A DNA stretch of 64,000 nt from Achatina immaculata (Eukaryota > Mollusca > Gastropoda > Stylommatophora > Achatinidae): the NCBI GenBank assembly GCA_009760885.1, contig CM019716.1, forward strand, positions 10,796,438-10,860,437. Reading direction: 5' to 3'. Position numbers and translations under genes: made by a program. The notes under the pieces were generated by a model. That model saw only the letters and a list, made by a program, of their open reading frames with translations, was not told where the DNA came from and made no database searches. The first letter of the stretch is position 1, and every line of letters starts with the position of its first letter. Positions 32,001 to 44,075 of the stretch are shown piece by piece.

Positions 32001-35000
32001 TGTGGGAGTATCTGTGTAGAAGTCACTAAGAAGGGTGTAGGAGTACCCATGTAGAAGACACTAAGAAGGGTGTAGGAGTATCTGTGTAGAAGGCACTAAG
32101 AAGGGTGTAGGAGTACCCATGTAGAAGACACTAAGAAGAGTGTGGGAGTACCCATATGTAAGACACTAATGTTGTGGGAGTACCCATGTAGAAGATATTA
32201 AGAAAGGTGTGGGAGTACACATGTAGAAGACGCTAAGAAGGGTGTGGGAGCATCTGTGTGGAAGACACTAAGAAGGGTGTGGGAGTATCTGTGTAGAAGA
32301 CACTAAGAAGGGTGTTGCAGTACCCATGTAGAAGACACTAAGAAGGGTGTGGGAGTACCCATGTAGAAGACACTAAGAAGGGTGTGGGAGTACCCATGTA
32401 GAAGACACTAAGAAGGGTGTGGGAGTACACATGTAGAAGACGCTAAGAAGGGTGTGGGAGTACCCATGTAGAAGACACTAAGAAGGGTGTGGGAGTACCC
32501 ATGTAGAAGACACTAAGAAGGGTGTGGAGTATCTGTGTAGAAGACACTAAGAAGGGTGTTGCAGTACCCATGTAGAAGACACTAAGAAGGGTGTGGGAGT
32601 ACCCATGTAGAAGACACTAAGAAGGGTGTGGGAGTACCCATGTAGAAGACACTAAGAAGGGTGTGGGAGTACACATGTAGAAGACGCTAAGAAGGGTGTG
32701 GGAGTACCCATGTAGAAGACACTAAGAAGGGTGTGGGAGTACCCATGTAGAAGACACTAAGAAGGGTGTGGGAGCATCTGTGTGGAAGACACTAAGAAGG
32801 GTGTGGGAGCATCTGTGTAGAAGACACTAAGAAGGGTGTGGGAGCATCTGTGTGAAAGACACTAAGAAGGGTGTGGGAGCATCTGTGTAGAAGACACTAA
32901 GAAGGGTGTGGGAGTATCTGTGTGGAGGACACTAAGAAGGGTGTGGGAGTACCCGTGTGGAAGACACTAAGAAGGGTGTGGGAGTACCCATGTAGAAGAC
33001 ACTAAGAAGGGTGTGGGAGTACCCATGTAGAAGACACTAAGAAGGGTGTGGGAGTACACATGTAGAAGACGCTAAGAAGGGTGTGGGAGTACCCATGTAG
33101 AAGACACTAAGAAGGGTGTGGGAGTACCCATGTAGAAGACACTAAGAAGGGTGTGGGAGTACCCATGTAGAAGACACTAAGAAGGGTGTGGGAGTACCCA
33201 TGTAGAAGACACTAAGAAGGGTGTGGGAGTACCCATGTAGAAGACACTAAGAAGAATGTGGGAGTACACATGTAGAAGACGCTAAGAAGGGTGTGGGAGT
33301 ACCCATGTAGAAGACACTAAGAAGGGTGTGGGAGTACCCATGTAGAAGACACTAAGAAGGGTGTGGGAGTATCTGTGTAGAAGACACTAAGAAGGGTGTT
33401 GCAGTACCCATGTAGAAGACACTAAGAAGGGTGTGGGAGTACCCATGTAGAAGACACTAAGAAGGGTGTGGGAGTACCCATGTAGAAGACACTAAGAAGG
33501 GTGTGGGAGTACACATGTAGAAGACGCTAAGAAGGGTGTGGGAGTACCCATGTAGAAGACACTAAGAAGGGTGTGGGAGTACCCATGTAGAAGACACTAA
33601 GAAGGGTGTGGGAGCATCTGTGTGGAAGACACTAAGAAGGGTGTGGGAGCATCTGTGTAGAAGACACTAAGAAGGGTGTGGGAGCATCTGTGTGAAAGAC
33701 ACTAAGAAGGGTGTGGGAGCATCTGTGTAGAAGACACTAAGAAGGGTGTGGGAGTATCTGTGTGGAGGACACTAAGAAGGGTGTGGGAGTACCCGTGTGG
33801 AAGACACTAAGAAGGGTGTGGGAGTACCCATGTAGAAGACACTAAGAAGGGTGTGGGAGTACCCATGTAGAAGACACTAAGAAGGGTGTGGGAGTACACA
33901 TGTAGAAGACGCTAAGAAGGGTGTGGGAGTACCCATGTAGAAGACACTAAGAAGGGTGTGGGAGTACCCATGTAGAAGACACTAAGAAGGGTGTGGGAGT
34001 ACCCATGTAGAAGACACTAAGAAGGGTGTGGGAGTACCCATGTAGAAGACACTAAGAAGGGTGTGGGAGTACCCATGTAGAAGACACTAAGAAGAATGTG
34101 GGAGTATCCATGTAGAAGACACTAAGAAGGGTGTGGGAGCATCTGTGTAGAAGACACTAAGAAGGGTGTGGGAGTACCCATATGGAAGACACTAGGAAGG
34201 GTGTGTGAGTACCCATGTAGAAGACACTAAGAAGGGTGTGGGAGTACCCCTGTGGAAAACAGGGTGTGGGAGCATCTGTGTAGAAGACACTAAGAAGGGT
34301 GTGGGAGTACCCCTGTGGAAGACACTAAGAAGGGTGTGGGAGTACCCATATGGAAGACACTAGGAAGGGTATGGGAGTATCCATGTAGAAGACACTAAGA
34401 GGGGTGTGGGAGTACCCATATGGAAGACACTAAGAAGGGTGTGGGAGTACCCATATGGAAGACACTAAGAAGGGTGTGGGAGTACCCATGTGGAAGACAC
34501 TAAGAAGTGTGTGGAGCATCTGTGCAGAAGACAATTAGAAGGATGTGGGAGCATCTGTGCAGAAGACACTAAGAAGGGTGTTGGAGTACCCATGCGGAAG
34601 ACACTGAGAAGAGTGTGGGAGTACCCATGTGGAAGACACTAATAAGTGTGTGGGAGTACCCATATGGAAGCCACTAAGAAGGGTGTGGGAGTACCCATAT
34701 GGAAGACACTAAGAAGGGTGTGGGAGTACCCATGTAGAAGACACTAAGAAGGGTGTGGGAGTACCCATATGAGAGACACTAAGAAGGGTGTGGGAGCACC
34801 CATATGGAAGACACTAAGAAGGGTGTGGGAGCATCTGTGCAGAAGACAATTAGAAGGATGTGGGAGCATCTGTGCAGAAGACACTAAGAAGGGTGTTGGA
34901 GTACCCATGTGGAAGACACTGAGAAGAGTGTGGAAGACACTAAGAAGGGTGTGGGAGCATCTGTGTAGAAGACACTAAGAAGGGTGTGGGAGCATCTGTG

Positions 35001-35460
35001 TAGAAGACACTAAGAAGGGTGTGGGAGCATCTGTGTGGAAGACACTAAGAAGGGTGTGGGAGCATCTGTGTGGAAGACACTAAGAAGGGTGTGGGAGCAT
35101 CTGTGTGGAAGACACTAAGAAGGGTGTGGGAGCATCTATGTGGAAGACACTAAGAAGAGTGTGGGAGCATCTGTGTGGAAGACACTAAGAAGGGTGTGGG
35201 AGCATCTGTGTAGAAGACTTTAAAAGGGTGTGGGAGCATCTGTCTCGAAGACACTAAGAAAGGTGTGGGAATATCTGTGTGGAAGACACTAAGAAGGGTG
35301 TAGGAGTATCTGTGTAGAAGACACTAAGAAGGGTGTGGGAGTATCTGTGTAGAAGACACTAAGAAGAGTGTGGGAGCATCTGTGTAGAAGACACTAAGAA
35401 GGGTGTGGGAGCATCTGTGTGGAAGACACTAAGAAGGATGTGGGAGCATATATGTGGAAG
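29065..35460. repeat. 35-bp minisatellite, about 6.4 kb, roughly 180 copies
   Basis: Units GACACTAAGAAGGGTGTGGG followed by AGTACCCATGTAGAA, alternating with AGCATCTGTGTAGAA and AGTATCTGTGTGGAA subtypes. Subtype strings recur at about 840-875 bp (for example the TGTTTGGAAG variant at 30861 and 31733, and the GTGGAAAACAGGG variant at 29598, 29731, 30460, 30593 and 34253), so there are higher-order units. No coding function. Confidence 0.97.
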
Positions 35461-35930
35461 AATGAGACATCTAAACACAAGTAAATATTATGACTAGAAA
35501 AGAAAAAGTCAAACTGGGCAAGGCAAGGCGTACACACTCAGTGTGAGCTGTCGCTTGTGTACATCTTGTACAGTACCGGTCAGATATGTCTGCCAGTTTT
35601 CTGTCACTCAAGACACACGTGAACTTCTGTGTCAGGTGGTCTCACAAATTTGAGAGACTAAAAAAACAGAAAGTGTTTCCTGCCACGAACATGTTCTGTG
35701 CTAGAGATGCGCCTTCCTGCCATTTTATTAACATTGTTAGCGCACAGCCAGGACATAAATATTTATCATCGATTTTTAATGGTTTATCTTGCAAATATTT
35801 TCATCTTTATCATGAGGCTTATGTGCCTTAATGGCACTCACGCACATACACAACCGCGTAAATATACATGCACCTGAGAACTCTTGTTAGTATTCATTCC
35901 AACTTCCTCACAGGCGATCCTATGTGCTGT
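35461..35930. other. Unique spacer, partly duplicated downstream
   Basis: About 470 bp of non-array sequence. From about 35705 it is repeated at 38336-38560 with no difference I noticed. An open frame at 35586-35831 has no known domain. Confidence 0.6.
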
Positions 35931-37480
35931 CTATACCACGCAGCAACAAGCGTCTAATACTTGACTCAGTGAGCTGTCTATACCACGCAGCAACAAGCAT
36001 CTAATACCTGACTCAGTGAGCTGTCTATACCACGCAGCAACAAGCATCTAATACCTGACTCAGTGAGCTGTCTATACCACGCAGCAACAAGCGTCTAATA
36101 CTTGACTCAGTGAGCTGTCTATACCACGCAGCAACAAGCGTCTAATACTTGACCCAGTGAGCTGTCTATACCACGCAGCAACAAGCGTCTAATACTTGAC
36201 CCAGTGAGCTGTCTATACCACGCAGCAACAAGCGTCTAATACCTGACTCAGTGAGCTGTCTATACCACGCAGCAACAAGCGTCTAATACTTGACCCAGTG
36301 AGCTGTCTATACCACGCAGCAACAAGCGTCTAATACTTGACCCAGTGAGCTGTCTATACCACGCAGCAACAAGCGTCTAATACTTGACCCAGTGAGTTGT
36401 CTATACCACGCAGCAACAAGCGTCTAATACTTGACCCAGTGAGTTGTCTATACCACGCAGCAACAAGCGTCTAATACTTGACCCAGTGAGCTGTCTATAC
36501 CACGCAGCAACAAGCGTCTAATACTTGACCCAGTGAGCTGTCTATACCACGCAGCAACAAGCGTCTAATACTTGACCCAGTGAGCTGTCTATACTACGCA
36601 GCAACAAGCGTCTAATACCTGACTCAGTGAGCTGTCTATACCACGCAGCAACAAGCGTCTAATACCTGACTCAGTGAGCTGTCTATACCACGCAGCAACA
36701 AGCATCTAATACCTGACTCAGTGAGCTGTCTATACCACGCAGCAACAAGCGTCTAATACTTGACTCAGTGAGCTGTCTATACCACGCAGCAACAAGCGTC
36801 TAATTCTTGGCCCAGTGAGCTGTCTATACCACGCAGCAACAAGCGTCTAATACTTGACCCAGTGAGCTGTCTATACCACGCAGCAACAAGCGTCTAATAC
36901 CTGACTCAGTGAGCTGTCTATACCACGCAGCAACAAGCGTCTAATACTTGACCCAGTGAGCTGTCTATACCACGCAGCAACAAGCGTCTAATACTTGACC
37001 CAGTGAGCTGTCTATACCACGCAGCAACAAGCGTCTAATACTTGACCCAGTGAGTTGTCTATACCACGCAGCAACAAGCGTCTAATACTTGACCCAGTGA
37101 GTTGTCTATACCACGCAGCAACAAGCGTCTAATACTTGACCCAGTGAGCTGTCTATACCACGCAGCAACAAGCGTCTAATACTTGACCCAGTGAGCTGTC
37201 TATACCACGCAGCAACAAGCGTCTAATACTTGACCCAGTGAGCTGTCTATACTACGCAGCAACAAGCGTCTAATACCTGACTCAGTGAGCTGTCTATACC
37301 ACGCAGCAACAAGCGTCTAATACCTGACTCAGTGAGCTGTCTATACCACGCAGCAACAAGCATCTAATACCTGACTCAGTGAGCTGTCTATACCACGCAG
37401 CAACAAGCGTCTAATACTTGACTCAGTGAGCTGTCTATACCACGCAGCAACAAGCGTCTAATTCTTGGCCGATTTTATGT
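35931..37480. repeat. 47-bp minisatellite, about 33 copies
   Basis: Units GAGCTGTCTATACCACGCAG, CAACAAGCGTCTAATACTTG, ACCCAGT with ACTCAGT/ACCTGACTC variants. A run of variants repeats within the array, and the whole array has a shorter copy at 38563-39440. Confidence 0.95.
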
Positions 37481-37724
37481 CTATATCACGCAGCAACAAT
37501 CGTCTATTGCTTGACTGATATATTGTGTATACCACGCAGCAACAACTACCTTAAGACACTTAACCCGATGTGCTATCAGTGTAGTATCTTGACAACAAAC
37601 ATTGACTCAGGTAACTCTTGTGGCTTTCTTTAGTTACAGACGATACCTAAGACGTCTTGGCAGCCCCTGCCTCAGGTTGATTGTGTCAATCTGTGAGCAG
37701 TGTATGTCGATAATGGGCTGTATC
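37481..37724. other. Unique spacer between 47-bp and 33-bp arrays
   Basis: Non-array sequence duplicated at 39453-39696. No gene is seen. Confidence 0.6.
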
Positions 37725-38335
37725 TAGTTCTCTCTTCTTGATAAATGGTTGTTCCTCTACTTCTCTCGTTTGATAAATGGTTTTTCCTCTACTTCTCTCA
37801 TTTGATATAAGGTTTTTCCTCTACTTCTCTCATTTGATATAAGGTTGTTCCTCTACTTCTCTCATTTGATAAATGGTTGTTCCTCTACTTCCCCCCATCA
37901 TGATAAAAGATTAGCCCTCTACTTCTGTCACCATGATAAAAGATTAGCCCTGCACTTCTGTCACCATGATAAAATTAGCCCTCTACTTCTCTCACCATAA
38001 TAAAAGATTAGCCCTGCACTTCTGTCACCCTGATAAAAGATTAGCCCTCTACTTCTCTCACCATAATAAAAGATTAGCCCTGCACTTCTCTCACCATGAT
38101 AAAAGATTAGCCCTGCACTTCTGTCACCATGATAAAAGATTAGCCCTGCACTTCTGTCACCATAATAAAAGATTAGCCCTGCACTTCTCTCACCATAATA
38201 AAAGATTAGCCCTGCACTTCTGTCACCATGATAAAAGATTAGCCCTGCACTTCTCTCACCATGATAAAAGATTAGCCCTCTACTTCTCTCACCATAATAA
38301 AAGATTAGCCCTGCACTTCTCTCAACATAATAAAA
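37725..38335. repeat. 33-bp minisatellite, block 1
   Basis: Units ATAAAAGATTAGCCCTCTAC followed by TTCTCTCACCATG, preceded by divergent units (TTGATAAATGGTTGTTCCTC). Since 33 is divisible by three, frames of DKRLALHFCHH stay open on both strands; these are not genes. It ends abruptly at the duplication junction with GCGCCTTCC. Confidence 0.93.
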
Positions 38336-39900
38336 GATGCGCCTTCCTGCCATTTTATTAACATTGTTAGCGCACAGCCAGGACATAAATATTTATCATC
38401 GATTTTTAATGGTTTATCTTGCAAATATTTTCATCTTTATCATGAGGCTTATGTGCCTTAATGGCACTCACGCACATACACAACCGCGTAAATATACATG
38501 CACCTGAGAACTCTTGTTAGTATTCATTCCAACTTCCTCACAGGCGATCCTATGTGCTGTCTATACCACGCAGCAACAAGCGTCTAATACTTGACTCAGT
38601 GAGCTGTCTATACCACGCAGCAACAAGCATCTAATACCTGACTCAGTGAGCTGTCTATACCACGCAGCAACAAGCATCTAATACCTGACTCAGTGAGCTG
38701 TCTATACCACGCAGCAACAAGCGTCTAATACTTGACTCAGTGAGCTGTCTATACCACGCAGCAACAAGCGTCTAATACTTGACCCAGTGAGCTGTCTATA
38801 CCACGCAGCAACAAGCGTCTAATACTTGACCCAGTGAGCTGTCTATACCACGCAGCAACAAGCGTCTAATACCTGACTCAGTGAGCTGTCTATACCACGC
38901 AGCAACAAGCGTCTAATACTTGACCCAGTGAGCTGTCTATACCACGCAGCAACAAGCGTCTAATACTTGACCCAGTGAGCTGTCTATACCACGCAGCAAC
39001 AAGCGTCTAATACTTGACCCAGTGAGTTGTCTATACCACGCAGCAACAAGCGTCTAATACTTGACCCAGTGAGTTGTCTATACCACGCAGCAACAAGCGT
39101 CTAATACTTGACCCAGTGAGCTGTCTATACCACGCAGCAACAAGCGTCTAATACTTGACCCAGTGAGCTGTCTATACCACGCAGCAACAAGCGTCTAATA
39201 CTTGACCCAGTGAGCTGTCTATACTACGCAGCAACAAGCGTCTAATACCTGACTCAGTGAGCTGTCTATACCACGCAGCAACAAGCGTCTAATACCTGAC
39301 TCAGTGAGCTGTCTATACCACGCAGCAACAAGCATCTAATACCTGACTCAGTGAGCTGTCTATACCACGCAGCAACAAGCGTCTAATACTTGACTCAGTG
39401 AGCTGTCTATACCACGCAGCAACAAGCGTCTAATTCTTGGCCGATTTTATGTCTATATCACGCAGCAACAATCGTCTATTGCTTGACTGATATATTGTGT
39501 ATACCACGCAGCAACAACTACCTTAAGACACTTAACCCGATGTGCTATCAGTGTAGTATCTTGACAACAAACATTGACTCAGGTAACTCTTGTGGCTTTC
39601 TTTAGTTACAGACGATACCTAAGACGTCTTGGCAGCCCCTGCCTCAGGTTGATTGTGTCAATCTGTGAGCAGTGTATGTCGATAATGGGCTGTATCTAGT
39701 TCTCTCTTCTTGATAAATGGTTGTTCCTCTACTTCTCTCGTTTGATAAATGGTTTTTCCTCTACTTCTCTCATTTGATATAAGGTTTTTCCTCTACTTCT
39801 CTCATTTGATATAAGGTTGTTCCTCTACTTCTCTCATTTGATAAATGGTTGTTCCTCTACTTCCCCCCATCATGATAAAAGATTAGCCCTCTACTTCTGT
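38336..39900. repeat. Tandem segmental duplicate of 35705-37890
   Basis: The sequence from ATGCGCCTTCCTGCC onward repeats 35705 onward, including the unique spacer, the 47-bp array (38563-39440) and the start of the 33-bp array. The offset is 2630 bp at the left and 1972 bp at the right; the 658-bp difference is exactly 14 units of 47 bp, so the second array lost (or the first gained) 14 units after or during duplication. Confidence 0.93.
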
Positions 39901-40568
39901 CACCATGATAAAAGATTAGCCCTGCACTTCTGTCACCATGATAAAAGATTAGCCCTCTACTTCTCTCACCATAATAAAAGATTAGCCCTGCACTTCTGTC
40001 ACCCTGATAAAAGATTAGCCCTCTACTTCTCTCACCATAATAAAAGATTAGCCCTGCACTTCTCTCACCATGATAAAAGATTAGCCCTGCACTTCTGTCA
40101 CCATGATAAAAGATTAGCCCTGCACTTCTGTCACCATGATAAAAGATTAGCCCTGCACTTCTCTCACCATGATAAAAGATTAGCCCTGCACTTCTGTCAC
40201 CATGATAAAAGATTAGCCCTGCACTTCTCTCACCATGATAAAAGATTAGCCCTCTACTTCTCTCACCATAATAAAAGATTAGCCCTCTACTTCTCTCACC
40301 ATAATAAAAGATTAGCCCTCTACTTCTCTCACCATGATAAAAGATTAGCCCTCTACTTCTCTCACCATGATAAAAGATTAGCCCTCTACTTCTCTCACCA
40401 TGATAAAAGATTACTCCTCTACTTCTCTCACCATGATAAAAGATTGTCCCTCAACTTCTCTCACCATGATAAAAGATTACCCCTCTACTTCTCTCACCAT
40501 GATAAAAGATTGTCCCTCAACTTCTGTCGCCATGATAAAAGATTACTCCTCTACTTCTCTCACCATGA
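39700..40568. repeat. 33-bp minisatellite, block 2
   Basis: Continuation of the ATAAAAGATTAGCCC array after the duplicated segment, about 26 units, with later subtypes GATTGTCCCTCAACTTCTGT and GATTACTCCTCTACTTC. It borders the Tc1 flank at 40569. Confidence 0.93.
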
Positions 40569-40640
40569 CAGATGTGTGACAGAATTATGTAAGTGTAGAA
40601 TCAAAAGAATAAATTTCTTAGGCAAAGGGGCAGAATTCTA

Positions 40641-41360
40641 TACTGTTAAAAAAAAATCGCAAAAATACGATGTTGCGATTTAAACTGACGTTTGCTGATC
40701 AGACAAGGGCAAATTTCCTGGAACATTCACTTGGACATCAACTTCACTTGCTGACCTGAACTGTACTCAGCAGATGATTCATGAGCACAGAAAAGCGACA
40801 CAAGTCAAAACAGCATTTTTGACAATAACTCATGACAGGTTCACGAGAATCCCGTGAAACAACCCAAAACTCACTGACCATGTTATTGAATGCCTATTAA
40901 AGATTGACGCTCCTCGAATCAATTCATTTGAAAATTCAGTGCGCAAGTATGACTCATCTCACTACAAAACAATGACTCATCATCATTGGACGTTTACAGA
41001 CTGTACAGTCACAAAGTGTAGTGGCCAGACAATTTAATGTGGTTAGAAGCACCATTATAAGAAATAACAACTTGTTGGCAGAAATGCAGATGAACCCACT
41101 GACAGCAATTATTGAGGAAAGACGCTGGCGATGTTTGGGACATGTGTTCCGAATGACTGACGACTCATTACTAAAAATAGCACTAAGATGGACACCACAG
41201 TGGAACAGAAGTAAGGGTAGACCAAAAGAGACATGGAGAAGAACAACAGAAAGGATGTTGAGCAATAGAGGGCTCACCTGGGCAAGAGCAGAAAAAAGGC
41301 AAAGGACAGGCATTTGTGGAAAATCCTTGCGGAAGCCCCATGTGCCCTGGGCACTTAAGG

Positions 41361-41398
<38 letters not shown>

Positions 41399-42062
41399 CA
41401 CCATTAGTCGCCTTTGGAGATGATTTCAAGAAACTGGCTCAGTTGCAGACCGGCCGCCAGTGGAAGATCCATAGTCACAACTTCTGCCGAAGACATCTTC
41501 ATACGGCTGCGTCACCTCAGGAATCGATTTGCATTTGTGTCCTCAACAATCCAGTCAATGACAGCAGCTCGTCAAACTTCAGATCAAACGGTCAGGAACC
41601 GGCTGCACGACGCTGATCTTTGGGCTAGAAGAGCCTACAGAGATCCTGTTCTTACGGACCGGCATCTCCAGAACCGACTGCAGTGGGCGAACCAGCATCG
41701 TCAATGGACCGTTAAGAATGATCGGAGATGGGATTGGTTTAGTGATTAATAATTCTTTCTGCTCCAGAGACACAATAGACGGAGAAGAGTTTACCGCAGA
41801 GTCCATGAGCGCTTCGCCCAGAATGCGTGGATAAGGCTCATCCACATGGTGGTGAAGGTGTACTGGTGTGGGGGACGATCAACTTCATGAGAAGAAGTGA
41901 CACCTGGTGCAAACTGAAGGACACCTGAATGCCCAACGATACGTCACTGAAATTCGTCGTCCTCACGTTCTTCCACTTCTGGTTGCACCAGGGTCGATTT
42001 TTTCAGCAAGATAGCGCTCGACCTCATGTGGCACAACTCACCACCCAGTTCCTCGCTGACAA
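40641..42062 (+). mobile_element. Tc1-like transposon, copy 1, right end missing
   Basis: Begins with the terminal sequence TACTGTTAAAAAAAAATCGC after a TA, as in copy 2 at 43320. Transposase fragments include SVVARQFNVVRST (HTH), EDIFIRLRHLRNRFAFVSST, RLQWANQHRQWTV and FFQQDSARPHVAQLTTQFLA. The element stops at 42060-42062, where it switches into the 33-bp array, so the last third and the right inverted repeat are absent. It carries the same internal LINE E insertion as copy 2. Confidence 0.9.
41058..41393 (+). mobile_element. LINE family E 3' fragment inside Tc1 copy 1
   Basis: 336 bp reading NNNLLAEMQMNPLTAIIEER, RRWRCLGHVFRMTDDS, RSKGRPKETWRRTTERMLSN, GLTWARAEKRQR and a (GA)n tail. It is flanked by the 13-bp duplication AGAAGCACCATTA (41045-41057, 41394-41406) and splits the Tc1 transposase HTH region. 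Confidence 0.92.
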
Positions 42063-43250
42063 AAGATTAGCCCTGCACTTCTGTCACCATGATAAAAGAT
42101 TACCCCTCTACTTCTCCCACCATAGTAAAAGATTAGCCCTCTACTTCTCTCACCATGATAAAAGATTGTCCCTCAACTTCTGTCACCATGATAAAAGATT
42201 GCTCCGCTACTTCTCTCACCATGATAAAAGATTGTCCCTCAATTCCTGTCACCATGATAAAAGATTGCTCCTCTACTTCTGCCACCATGATAAAAGATTA
42301 CTCCTCTACTTCTCTCACCATGATAAAAGATTACTCCTCTACTTCTCTCACCATGATAAAAGATTGTCCCTCTACTTCTCTCACCATGATAAAAGATTAC
42401 TCCTCTACTTCTTTCACCATGATAAAAGATTGTCCCTCTACTTCTTTCATCATGATAAAAGATTACTCCCCTACTTCTCTCACCATGATAAAAGATTACT
42501 CCTCTACTTCTCTCACCATGATAAAAGATTGTCCCTCAACTTCTGTCGCCATGATAAAAGATTACTCCTCTACTTCTTTCACCATGATAAAAGATGACTC
42601 CTCTACTTCTCTCACCATGATAAAAGATTACTCCTCTACTTCTCTCACCATGATAAAAGATTAGTCCTCTACTTCTCTCACCATGATAAAAGATTACTCC
42701 TCTACTTCTCTCACCATGATAAAAGATTACTCCTCTACTTCTCTCACCATGATAAAAGATTACTCCTCTACTTCTCTCACCATGATAAAAGATTACTCCT
42801 CTACTTCTCTCACCATGATAAAAGATTACTCCTCTACTTCTCTCACCATGATAAAAGATTAGCCCTCTACTTCTCTCACCATGATAAAAGATTAGCCCTC
42901 TACTTCTCTCACCATGATAAAAGATTAGCCCTCTACTTCTCTCACCATGATAAAAGATTAGCCCTCTACTTCTCTCACCATGATAAAAGATTAGCCCTCT
43001 ACTTCTCTCACCATGATAAAAGATTAGCCCTCTACTTCTCTCACCATGATAAAAGATTAGCCCTCTACTTCTCTCACCATGATAAAAGATTACTCCTCTA
43101 TTTCTCTCACCATGATAAAAGATTGTCCCTCAACTTCTCTCACCATGATAAAAGATTACCCCTCTACTTCTCTCACCATGATAAAAGATTGTCCCTCAAC
43201 TTCTGTCGCCATGATAAAAGATTACTCCTCTACTTCTCTCACCATGACAG
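42061..43250. repeat. 33-bp minisatellite, block 3
   Basis: About 36 units of ATAAAAGATTACTCCTCTAC TTCTCTCACCATG, between the truncated Tc1 copy and its duplicate. Homogeneous runs of the TTAGCCC subtype occupy 42850-43080. Confidence 0.94.
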
Positions 43251-43319
43251 ATGTGTGACAGAATTATGTAAGTGTAGAATCAAAAGAATAAATTTCTTAG
43301 GCAAAGGGGCAGAATTCTA

Positions 43320-44039
43320 TACTGTTAAAAAAAAATCGCAAAAATACGATGTTGCGATTTAAACTGACGTTTGCTGATCAGACAAGGGCAAATTTCCTGG
43401 AACATTCACTTGGACATCAACTTCACTTGCTGACCTGAACTGTACTCAGCAGATGATTCATGAGCACAGAAAAGCGACACAAGTCAAAACAGCATTTTTG
43501 ACAATAACTCATGACAGGTTCACGAGAATCCCGTGAAACAACCCAAAACTCACTGACCATGTTATTGAATGCCTATTAAAGATTGACGCTCCTCGAATCA
43601 ATTCATTTGAAAATTCAGTGCGCAAGTATGACTCATCTCACTACAAAACAATGACTCATCATCATTGGACGTTTACAGACTGTACAGTCACAAAGTGTAG
43701 TGGCCAGACAATTTAATGTGGTTAGAAGCACCATTATAAGAAATAACAACTTGTTGGCAGAAATGCAGATGAACCCACTGACAGCAATTATTGAGGAAAG
43801 ACGCTGGCGATGTTTGGGACATGTGTTCCGAATGACTGACGACTCATTACTAAAAATAGCACTAAGATGGACACCACAGTGGAACAGAAGTAAGGGTAGA
43901 CCAAAAGAGACATGGAGAAGAACAACAGAAAGGATGTTGAGCAATAGAGGGCTCACCTGGGCAAGAGCAGAAAAAAGGCAAAGGACAGGCATTTGTGGAA
44001 AATCCTTGCGGAAGCCCCATGTGCCCTGGGCACTTAAGG

Positions 44040-44075
<36 letters not shown>

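Noticed and set aside
41021..41407. 128-residue frame starting MARQFNVVRST considered as a possible single gene
   Set aside because: It is a chimera of Tc1 transposase HTH and an inserted LINE E fragment; the 13-bp target duplication marks the join.
37961..43362. Frames of DKRLALHFCHH repeats on both strands, resembling a His-rich repeat protein
   Set aside because: The 33-bp array is open in several frames simultaneously and runs into transposon sequence; nothing supports translation.
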